A stretch of DNA of 6,034 bases from Fidelibacterota bacterium (GTDB lineage: Bacteria; Fidelibacterota; BS150m-G59), in assembly GCA_016784265.1 (NCBI GenBank), contig JADHUZ010000091.1, positions 1 through 6,034 of the forward strand. Reading direction: 5' to 3'. Made by a program: the position numbers and the translations under genes. The stretch's first letter is position 1. Each line of letters begins with the position of its first letter. Below are positions 1-5,156 of the stretch, in pieces. The notes beneath the pieces are model-generated. The model was not told the DNA's origin, ran no database searches, and saw only the letters and a list, made by a program, of their open reading frames with translations.

Positions 1-150
1 ACCGGCACCGACGGTATCCACAGCGATAAGATAATCGCCGGATGGCTTCTCATCGATGGTTAATTTGTCCACAACGAGGATTTTATGCCCATCATAGAAA
101 GCGTGATTGATGGTTGAATGGATTGTGCCGCAGACTTTTGCGAGAATCAT
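1..150 (-). CDS. Pentameric shell vertex protein (BMC-P, EutN/CcmL family), third copy, C-terminus beyond the window
   Basis: An open frame of 50 codons from ATG at 148-150 to the window edge without a stop. It reads MILAKVCGTIHSTINHAFYD, then GHKILVVDKLTIDEKP and YLIAVDTVGAG, the canonical first half of a EutN/CcmL protein. It aligns with the first copy (MILAKVVGTV; VIAADAVGAG). About half of the usual ~95-100 residues are present. The start overlaps the previous stop by four bases, and a GGAAG lies 10 bases upstream. It completes a set of three different vertex proteins in this operon. Confidence 0.93.
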   Translation of the reverse strand, partial: MILAKVCGTIHSTINHAFYDGHKILVVDKLTIDEKPSGDYLIAVDTVGAG

Positions 151-437
151 TTCGAATCATCTTCCGAAGATAGCAAATGCACATCGTCCACAATCCCGAT
201 GATTGCATCGTCCACAGGCACAAACCACGGCTCGAGCAGAAGCGCCGCTTCTCGTGAACTTTCGTAATAAATTAACTCTCCCGGGCCAGCCATTCTCGTC
301 GAATCCGCCGCCACAATCGGCTCACCAGTCGGATTTTGGTGTTTATCCAGCGGCTGAACCAAAAGCATTGGCACACCATCGAGTCCCTGATAAACCTCGC
401 ACGGCGTTACCGTTCCAAATACTTTCCCGAGTTTCAT
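147..437 (-). CDS. Pentameric shell vertex protein (BMC-P, EutN/CcmL family), second copy
   Basis: A complete 96-residue EutN/CcmL protein. It begins MKLGKVFGTVTPCEVYQGLD and continues through MLLVQPLD, GEPIVAADSTRMAGPGELIYY, the YESSREAALL turn and the closing DDAIIGIVDDV strand, followed by an acidic tail (SSEDDSK). It is more divergent from the usual MILAKV start and from ATGSSAR than the first copy. It may form a distinct vertex pentamer, as in shells that use three BMC-P types. It starts 1 base after the BMC-T stop; the only purine-rich stretch upstream (GAAGGG) is about 14 bases from ATG, so translational coupling is likely. Its stop overlaps the next start (ATGA). Confidence 0.94.
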   Translation of the reverse strand: MKLGKVFGTVTPCEVYQGLDGVPMLLVQPLDKHQNPTGEPIVAADSTRMAGPGELIYYESSREAALLLEPWFVPVDDAIIGIVDDVHLLSSEDDSK

Positions 438-438
438 T

Positions 439-1047
439 TTACAATTCGCGCCCTTCGAGTGATTTTAACTTTGTGGAGTAGAATCGGGTGGATTGGTCAA
501 TTTGCTCGACCATTCCGGGATGAATTTTCGGGATAATTGTATCGCGTAGCCAGAAATCTGGATTGGTTACGGCGTTTTGGGCAATGTCAATCGCGACTTC
601 GACATCTTCCACTTCGCCGTTGAAGACCGCAAATGCTTTTCCACCGATATCATCGGCTAATCGGATTTCGATTAGATCCACATTTGCACCTTTTATGCCC
701 GCATCTGCAGATTGGATGGTCGCCGCGACGGTTTTGGTTTCGATTACACCGAGTGATTCGTATCGAAATGGCTTTCGCTCGCCCAAAATTGCGCGATGTA
801 CTTGCCTGTGAACATTCGGAAGGATGACTCTATCCAAAATCTGTTCGCCGCCGATAGAAATTCCTTCGGTAAATGATTCCTCGACGGAGGCAACGCTACC
901 TCCGATGAGGATTAGATATTTCCCATCGTGGACTGTGCCAGATTTGAGGACGCTAATCGGCGCCTTTTTGACCATTGCATCGCCTGTGAGAATGCCTGTC
1001 GCGATGCTGGAAAACTCAATGAGAGCAATTGCCGGATAACTTCTCAT
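439..1047 (-). CDS. PduT-like trimeric shell protein (BMC-T, single-layer)
   Basis: A 202-residue protein with two BMC domains in tandem. The first (about 4-88) starts with AIALIEFSSIATGILTGDAM and the second (about 97-178) with SLGVIETKTVAATIQSADAG; GGKAFAVFNGEVEDVE and IIPKIHP follow. It aligns well by eye with Salmonella PduT (TSIAKG, GDAM, GK, GG spacing). PduT holds a 4Fe-4S cluster at the trimer axis through Cys38 (KTICPGK). Here the equivalent segment is SGTVHDGK, with His40 in place of Cys, so the same cluster is not expected. It thus looks closer to the cluster-free BMC-T1 type. A C-terminal tail of about 25 residues (from EQIDQS onward) goes beyond the PduT end. AGGA 8 bases upstream supports the start, which abuts the dehydrogenase stop. 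Confidence 0.93.
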   Translation of the reverse strand: MRSYPAIALIEFSSIATGILTGDAMVKKAPISVLKSGTVHDGKYLILIGGSVASVEESFTEGISIGGEQILDRVILPNVHRQVHRAILGERKPFRYESLGVIETKTVAATIQSADAGIKGANVDLIEIRLADDIGGKAFAVFNGEVEDVEVAIDIAQNAVTNPDFWLRDTIIPKIHPGMVEQIDQSTRFYSTKLKSLEGREL

Positions 1048-2478
1048 CTACACAATCCTAAAATGATCCACCAGAACGCATCGTCGCTCGCGAGCGAAAC
1101 TGCGCGGATTAGTGATGCCTTCTCCTGTCGGGCTGGCGATGGTAAACGAACTAAATCCTTCGCCACCGTGCCCCAAACCAGCCAGTGCGGGACCATTTTT
1201 CACGAAAATGCTACAATCCATGAGCCGCGCCATCCTACTGAGATTATCCAGATTTCTGGAATGCATCACCGCGGAATGTCCGTTGCCCTGTTCCGCTTCC
1301 TTTGCGATGTCAATCGCGGCATCGGCGTTCGGCATCCGAACAATCGGAAGCACTGGCATCATCTGTTCTGTCCAAACGAGCGGATGATCTTTCTCAACTG
1401 GAGCAATTACGAGCCTGATTTTGTCATCTACATCAACATTTATTTTGCTAAGAATCTCCCGTGCGTTTTTCCCGATTAAAGATTTCTCAATCACAGCGGG
1501 TTTGCCACGTCCGTTATCCTTTTCGAAAATAACCTTTTCCAGTTGACGAAGTTGCGTTGGATTCAAGATAAACGAATGAGCCGATTCTAGCGCTGACAAA
1601 AGCCTATCAGCGACAGATTCGACAACAAACACTTCTTTTTCATCAACACAGATGATATTGTTATCCATCGAAGCACCTTTGACGATGGATTTTGCAGCAT
1701 TATCAATGTCTGCTGTTTCATCCACGACAACTGGCGGGTTTCCGGGACCGGCACAGATGGATCGTTTTCCGCTTTGCATCGCGGCTTTGACAACTCCCGC
1801 ACCGCCGGTAACGACCAAAAGATTCACACCCGAATGGCGCATCAATTCTTGCGCACTTTCGATTGTTGGATCGCTCACGGTCGTAACCAAATTCGGCGGT
1901 CCGCCGGCGTCAATAATCGCTTTGTTGATCAATGCGACATTGTAAATACTGACGTTTTTAGCCGATGGATGCACATTAAACACAACTGCATTCCCAGCGG
2001 AAACCATCCCGATTGTATTGCAAATAATCGTCGAAGTCGGATTTGTAACCGGCGTAATTGCGCCAATCACTCCATACGGTGCCAACTCAATCAAAGTTAA
2101 ACCACGGTCGCCACTATCTGCGATAGGTTTTAATATCTCCGGGCCTGGTGTCTTTTCGATGACAAGTTGGTTTTTTTGGATTTTATCCTCTCGTCGCCCC
2201 AAACCAGTTTCGTTGTAAGCGCGCTCGGCTAAATCCACGGCATGCTCTCTCATCAAAGATCGAATGCTGTAAATAATTTCGTTACGTTTGATCAACGTCA
2301 TCGCCATCAATTCTCGAAATGCTTTGCACGCCGCTTTGACTGCAGAATCAATATCGGGAAAAATGCCAGTATTCAGCGATTCTATCGAATTCGCCGAATC
2401 CAGAGACCTCCCACTTGCAATCGCATCAACCAGCTGTGATGCCAACTCTTCGATTTGTTTTTCGGTCAACCGCGCCAT
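1048..2478 (-). CDS. CoA-acylating aldehyde dehydrogenase (PduP/EutE type), microcompartment cargo
   Basis: Oxidises an aldehyde, here probably acetaldehyde from DeoC, to its acyl-CoA with NAD+ and CoA in the microcompartment lumen. It has 476 residues, close to PduP/EutE length. Visible motifs are the nucleotide-binding strand APYGVIGAITPVTNP (133-147), VTGGAGVVKAA, CAGPGNPPVVVDETADI, the catalytic Cys277 in MDNNIICVDEKEV, the TEQMMPVLPIV loop, and the C-terminal FARERRCVLVD typical of PduP. The N-terminal ~23 residues form an amphipathic helix (see separate entry) followed by a Ser/Gly-rich linker, as in encapsulated PduP. GAGGG at 2488-2492, 9 bases before ATG, supports the start. Its stop codon directly abuts the next gene (TAGATG). 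Substrate choice is inferred from the neighbouring aldolase; propionaldehyde or similar cannot be excluded by sequence. Confidence 0.95.
   Translation of the reverse strand: MARLTEKQIEELASQLVDAIASGRSLDSANSIESLNTGIFPDIDSAVKAACKAFRELMAMTLIKRNEIIYSIRSLMREHAVDLAERAYNETGLGRREDKIQKNQLVIEKTPGPEILKPIADSGDRGLTLIELAPYGVIGAITPVTNPTSTIICNTIGMVSAGNAVVFNVHPSAKNVSIYNVALINKAIIDAGGPPNLVTTVSDPTIESAQELMRHSGVNLLVVTGGAGVVKAAMQSGKRSICAGPGNPPVVVDETADIDNAAKSIVKGASMDNNIICVDEKEVFVVESVADRLLSALESAHSFILNPTQLRQLEKVIFEKDNGRGKPAVIEKSLIGKNAREILSKINVDVDDKIRLVIAPVEKDHPLVWTEQMMPVLPIVRMPNADAAIDIAKEAEQGNGHSAVMHSRNLDNLSRMARLMDCSIFVKNGPALAGLGHGGEGFSSFTIASPTGEGITNPRSFARERRCVLVDHFRIV
2410..2469 (-). other. Predicted N-terminal encapsulation peptide of the aldehyde dehydrogenase
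   Basis: Residues 4-23 (LTEKQIEELASQLVDAIASG) form an amphipathic helix with Ile9, Leu12, Leu16 and Ile20 on one face. A flexible Ser/Gly/Asn stretch links it to the dehydrogenase core, which begins around residue 40. This is the layout of the known PduP targeting signal. Function is inferred by analogy. Confidence 0.7.
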
Positions 2479-2499
2479 TGCGAATTTCCCTCAATGAAA

Positions 2500-2799
2500 T
2501 TAGTCATCAACGCCTTTTTTGTATTTGATTTCACCGTCAACTTCCCAATTATCCACGATTGCCATCACGACAGCATCGCACGGACGCTTGTCCGTTTTGA
2601 TTGTCTGACGAGCTGAACTGCCGGTTGCGTAGAGAACCATTTCATCAACGCCAGCGCCGACGGCATCGGCAGCAATTACAAATCCCGGTTTCAGATTTTT
2701 ATCCAAATCCACCTGCTGAAGAACGAGGAATTTCAGTCCTTCCAGGCTTTCTTCTTTTCTGGTTGAAACAACCGTTCCAACAACTTTAGCCAGAATCAT
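2500..2799 (-). CDS. Pentameric shell vertex protein (BMC-P, EutN/CcmL family), first copy
   Basis: A complete 99-residue EutN/CcmL protein; pentamers of this family cap the vertices of the icosahedral shell. Family marks are the start MILAKVVGTVVSTRK, GLKFLVLQQVD, the KPGFVIAADAVGAGVDEMVL strand-turn, ATGSSAR (58-64) and AVVMAIVD (76-83) near the end. It starts 3 bases after the BMC-H stop with only a weak GGA-type ribosome site, so translation is probably coupled. The acidic/basic tail (EVDGEIKYKKGVDD) extends past the core fold. It differs clearly from the other two BMC-P genes downstream, so it is not a recent duplicate. Confidence 0.96.
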   Translation of the reverse strand: MILAKVVGTVVSTRKEESLEGLKFLVLQQVDLDKNLKPGFVIAADAVGAGVDEMVLYATGSSARQTIKTDKRPCDAVVMAIVDNWEVDGEIKYKKGVDD

Positions 2800-2802
2800 G
2801 AA

Positions 2803-3114
2803 TTAGTCCGTTTTTTGTGACTTTTTTCTGCCCTCTGCACTACGACCGAGCGGCAATACCGCATCCACATTGCTATGCGGACGAGCGATGATATGCACTG
2901 CGACGACTTCCCCAACTCGCGCGGCGCCGGCTTTGCCAGCTTCGCAAGCAGCTTTTACGGCTGCTACATCACCACGAATGTTGACCGTAACATAGCCACC
3001 ACCGGTTTTTTCGTAGGAAACCAGCTCGACTTTTGCCGCTTTCACCATTGCGTCTGCGGCTTCAACGACTGCCGGAAATCCTCTTGTTTCAAGCATTCCT
3101 AATGCTTCTGCCAT
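2803..3114 (-). CDS. Hexameric microcompartment shell protein (BMC-H, PduA/EutM type)
   Basis: A single BMC domain of 103 residues that forms the cyclic hexamers tiling the shell facets. The sequence begins [20 protein letters not shown] and contains [13 protein letters not shown], the pore segment TGGGYVT (37-43), [11 protein letters not shown] and the C-terminal [18 protein letters not shown], all standard for PduA-like hexamers. The GGG pore loop and small side chains suggest a narrow pore for small polar metabolites. The Tyr41 just after it matches the H. ochraceum BMC-H as I remember it. The Lys-rich tail (RKKSQKTD) is unstructured and often variable. It is the only BMC-H in the window and has the strongest ribosome binding site, as expected for the main shell component. 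The next gene starts 3 bases after its stop. Confidence 0.97.
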   Translation of the reverse strand: MAEALGMLETRGFPAVVEAADAMVKAAKVELVSYEKTGGGYVTVNIRGDVAAVKAACEAGKAGAARVGEVVAVHIIARPHSNVDAVLPLGRSAEGRKKSQKTD

Positions 3115-3122
3115 TTTATTTT

Positions 3123-3128
3123 CCTCCC
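3123..3128 (-). promoter_or_regulatory. Strong Shine-Dalgarno site of BMC-H
   Basis: GGGAGG on the minus strand, within AAGGGAGGAAA, 8 bases before the ATG at 3112-3114. It is near-consensus and clearly stronger than the sites of the neighbouring genes. It lies in the longest intergenic gap of the window (3115-3145, 31 bases). Confidence 0.8.
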
Positions 3129-3145
3129 TTTTGGATTAACAAATT

Positions 3146-3766
3146 TTAATGTTTTTCTTGTCCTGTTACTTCTTCGATAGATTTTACCGCCGCTCGATAA
3201 CCGACATCAATATCTCGCTCCTCGCCGCCGAGGTAAACTCGCCCGAAACTTCCAAACGAACGAACATCCAGAATATTAATTTCTGCGGCTTTTTCCGCTT
3301 CGTTTGCGGCTAATGCGGCATACGCGGCTGGCTGAACTTCCATCACATACAATGTTTCGCCAGGGACAATCATATTTCCAAAACGCATCCGATTGATCAA
3401 TTGCGTCTGATGGTCATCAATTTTTCGGATCACTTGACTGGAAAAAATTTTCGGTTTCCAGCGATCTTCTTCTTTCAAATCCAATGCATCTAAGATCGCC
3501 TGTCCCGCTTGACGAACATCTGCTTGCGAAAAAGAATGAATTTCCAACAAGCCGTAAAGTCGCTCAACGATTTGCATTCCTGGCGTAACGTTGGTTGATT
3601 TCAACGCAATATCCGTCACTCTGTTGATTTCGATTCCAGGCGATATTTCGACGTAAAGCGAAGCCATTCCCGCAATCGGCAAAAATCCTTTTGCCACCGT
3701 ACCGAGATACGCCGCATATTGCGGTTGAAGTTTATCCAAAAAAACATATCCTCTAAGATCTACCAT
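3146..3766 (-). CDS. Double-stacking trimeric shell protein (BMC-TD, CsoS1D / H. ochraceum BMC-T2-like)
   Basis: A shell facet protein with two tandem, circularly permuted BMC domains. In this family two trimers stack into a gated, air-lock-like tile. From the start chosen here it has 206 residues: [20 protein letters not shown] at the N-terminus, [10 protein letters not shown], the pore-region [12 protein letters not shown], then [20 protein letters not shown] and [17 protein letters not shown] in the second half. These follow, from memory, the H. ochraceum BMC-T2/T3 proteins closely. The Glu-Arg pair in IVERLYG (residues 68-69) corresponds to the gating pair of CsoS1D. An ATG at 3781 would add five residues (MEKKS), but its ATGGAG looks like the ribosome site of the ATG at 3766, and homologues begin near the latter. 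It lies 16 bases after rpiB-deoC. The pore probably passes larger molecules such as sugar phosphates or cofactors (inferred). Confidence 0.9.
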   Translation of the reverse strand: MVDLRGYVFLDKLQPQYAAYLGTVAKGFLPIAGMASLYVEISPGIEINRVTDIALKSTNVTPGMQIVERLYGLLEIHSFSQADVRQAGQAILDALDLKEEDRWKPKIFSSQVIRKIDDHQTQLINRMRFGNMIVPGETLYVMEVQPAAYAALAANEAEKAAEINILDVRSFGSFGRVYLGGEERDIDVGYRAAVKSIEEVTGQEKH

Positions 3767-3775
3767 TGATTTTTT

Positions 3776-3779
3776 CTCC
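3776..3779 (-). promoter_or_regulatory. Shine-Dalgarno site that decides the BMC-TD start
   Basis: GGAG on the minus strand, 9 bases before the ATG at 3764-3766. It lies inside the codons that an earlier ATG (3779-3781) would use, and that earlier ATG has no purine-rich site of its own. This favours Met at 3766 as the true start. Confidence 0.65.
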
Positions 3780-3782
3780 ATT

Positions 3783-5156
3783 TTAATTTGATAGCGTTAC
3801 CGTTTTTGCCTCTTTAATTATTTTAATTCCCGCGCTCGCGCCAATTCGCGTTGCACCTGCTGAAACCATTTCTTTCACATCTTGCAAAGATTTAATGCCG
3901 CCCGCCGCTTTCACGCCCATGCCGACTTGCCCGACAATTTGACTCATCAGTGCAACATCGTCCACAGTGGCTCCGTGAGGGCCAAATCCCGTGGATGTTT
4001 TAACATAATCCGCGCGGGCTTTTTTTGCCAATTGAATTGCTCGTTTTTTTTCGTCATCGTTCAAAAATGCCGCTTCGATAATCACTTTACAAACTGCGCT
4101 TCCATCTACGCATGCCTCACGAACGGCGCGAATATCTCGATACACCAAATCATCATTGCCACTTTTCAGAGCACCGATATTGATCACCATGTCAATTTCT
4201 TTTGCGCCATCCCGAATCGCTTGCCGAGTTTCCAGTGCTTTGATCTCCGATCTGTGAGCACCGGAAGGAAATCCGACAACCGTGCAAACTTTTACCGATG
4301 TCCCAGCCAATTCTTGCGCTGCCAATTTCACATAGCTCGGACTGATGCAAACGGCGGCAAAATTGTATTCTTTGGCTTCGGTGCAAATTCTTTTGATGTC
4401 GTTTTCCGTTGCATCCGGCTTGAGAAGCGTGTGATCAATACATTTTGCGATGTCTTCTGGAACACATTCACAGCCAGTGCCGTTGTGATATCCGATTCGT
4501 TCTACACCGAAATCAATGAATTTTCGAATTGTTTCTGGCTTTTTCTCGAAACAAATTCCACAACGACAAATCATGTCCGAGTCACAATGATCGTCGTTTT
4601 TCGGGGAATCTTGATTCATCAAAATTTTTATTTTTTCAGCGACGCGGGCTAAATCTTCGTTAGAAATGTCAATCATTTTGTCCTCTGTTTGATTTTTTTC
4701 ACCTTGTTGACTGTCCATGTATTTGATCATCTGAACTCTCCGCAAATGGCGATCTGCGATGCACCGATAAGAAAGGAAAATCTCGAGAATCTGTTTCGCC
4801 AAATCAAAACCGACTAAACCTGCACCCAAAGTCAAAACATTCGCATCGTTGTGTTCTCTGGCATTTCGAGCGGTGGAGATATCATAACACAGCGCCGCAC
4901 GAACGCCTTTCACTTTGTTTGCAACCATCGCGGAACCAATCCCAGCACCGTCCACGATGATGCCGAAATCCTCAGTTCCTTCGGAAATTTTACTCGCCAC
5001 AGCATGCGCAAATTTTGGATAATCCACGGAATCTTTACTATCTGTTCCGCAATCAATCACAGAATGTCCGGACTTGATAAGAAATTCTTTCAGAAATTCT
5101 TTCATCTCAAAACCGCCGTGATCAGCGCCGATGGCTATTTTTTTCTTCTCGCTCAT
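3783..5156 (-). CDS. rpiB-deoC: Fusion of ribose-5-phosphate isomerase B and deoxyribose-phosphate aldolase
   Basis: A 457-residue two-enzyme protein. Residues 1-146 form a full-length RpiB domain: GADHGG (10-15), DYP (45-47), HNDANVL (102-108) and RH..R (136-140). The usual catalytic Cys position is Asp69. Residues about 236-457 form a DeoC (DERA) TIM barrel of the B. subtilis type: [11 protein letters not shown], Asp322 in [10 protein letters not shown], Schiff-base Lys386 in YVKTSTGFG, and Lys416 in GVKAAGG. All the aldolase residues I know are present. DERA cleaves 2-deoxyribose 5-phosphate to acetaldehyde and glyceraldehyde 3-phosphate, and the acetaldehyde suits the downstream CoA-acylating dehydrogenase. 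The linker carries an amphipathic helix (161-182, a likely encapsulation peptide) and a Cys-rich module (C191, C197, C199, C202, C229, C231). The start is ATG at 5156, overlapping the regulator stop, with a weak GGA upstream. An internal ATG at 4676 has a better ribosome site and could yield a separate DeoC. Confidence 0.95.
   Translation of the reverse strand: MSEKKKIAIGADHGGFEMKEFLKEFLIKSGHSVIDCGTDSKDSVDYPKFAHAVASKISEGTEDFGIIVDGAGIGSAMVANKVKGVRAALCYDISTARNAREHNDANVLTLGAGLVGFDLAKQILEIFLSYRCIADRHLRRVQMIKYMDSQQGEKNQTEDKMIDISNEDLARVAEKIKILMNQDSPKNDDHCDSDMICRCGICFEKKPETIRKFIDFGVERIGYHNGTGCECVPEDIAKCIDHTLLKPDATENDIKRICTEAKEYNFAAVCISPSYVKLAAQELAGTSVKVCTVVGFPSGAHRSEIKALETRQAIRDGAKEIDMVINIGALKSGNDDLVYRDIRAVREACVDGSAVCKVIIEAAFLNDDEKKRAIQLAKKARADYVKTSTGFGPHGATVDDVALMSQIVGQVGMGVKAAGGIKSLQDVKEMVSAGATRIGASAGIKIIKEAKTVTLSN
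4464..4586 (-). other. Cysteine-rich module preceding the DeoC barrel
   Basis: Residues 191-231 of the fusion hold six cysteines: C191, then C197, C199 and C202 (CRCGIC), then C229 and C231 (CEC). The classical DeoC enzymes I can recall (E. coli, B. subtilis, Thermotoga) lack this pattern before IDHTLLKP. CxCxxC plus CxC could bind zinc or an iron-sulfur cluster, or form disulfides. The segment between the clusters (205-228) resembles the phosphate-binding end of the DeoC barrel. Function unknown. Confidence 0.5.
4611..4676 (-). other. Predicted encapsulation peptide between RpiB and DeoC domains
   Basis: Residues 161-182 of the fusion ([20 protein letters not shown] and two more) form an amphipathic helix. 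Leu169, Val172, Ile176 and Leu179/Met180 lie on one face, with charged residues on the other. Polar linkers lie on both sides (148-160 and 183-190). Short amphipathic helices joined by flexible linkers are the known targeting signals of microcompartment cargo. It would sit at the N-terminus of DeoC if translation starts at Met161. Targeting is inferred. Confidence 0.6.
4681..4686 (-). promoter_or_regulatory. Internal ribosome binding site in the rpiB-deoC fusion
   Basis: The minus strand reads AGAGGA here, 4 bases before an in-frame ATG (4674-4676, Met161). It lies just after the RpiB domain ends and at the first residue of the presumed encapsulation helix. It resembles the start signal of a once-separate deoC gene and may still initiate a 297-residue EP-DeoC protein. 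Whether it is used cannot be told from sequence. Confidence 0.5.

Noticed and set aside
928..1479. 183-codon plus-strand open frame opposite the dehydrogenase and BMC-T genes
   Set aside because: It is antisense to conserved genes, spans a gene boundary and has no domain-like sequence.
1048..2478. Assignment to a propanediol (Pdu) or ethanolamine (Eut) locus because of the PduP/EutE-type dehydrogenase
   Set aside because: No diol dehydratase, ammonia lyase or B12 gene is visible, and the adjacent aldolase, isomerase and DeoR-like regulator point to a sugar-phosphate substrate.
2500..2520. Run of T near the end of the first BMC-P as a terminator
   Set aside because: On the minus (coding) strand it is a run of A encoding Lys residues, no stem-loop precedes it, and the dehydrogenase follows directly.
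3882..4652. 256-codon plus-strand open frame opposite deoC
   Set aside because: It lies wholly antisense to the well-supported RpiB-DeoC fusion, its translation is rich in Cys/Asn/Phe/Ser without recognisable motifs, and it is a frame shadow.
3783..5156. Planctomycete/Verrucomicrobia fucose-rhamnose type (PVM) locus, suggested by the three BMC-P genes
   Set aside because: That type uses a class II fuculose/rhamnulose-phosphate aldolase; the aldolase here is clearly DeoC with the Schiff-base Lys.
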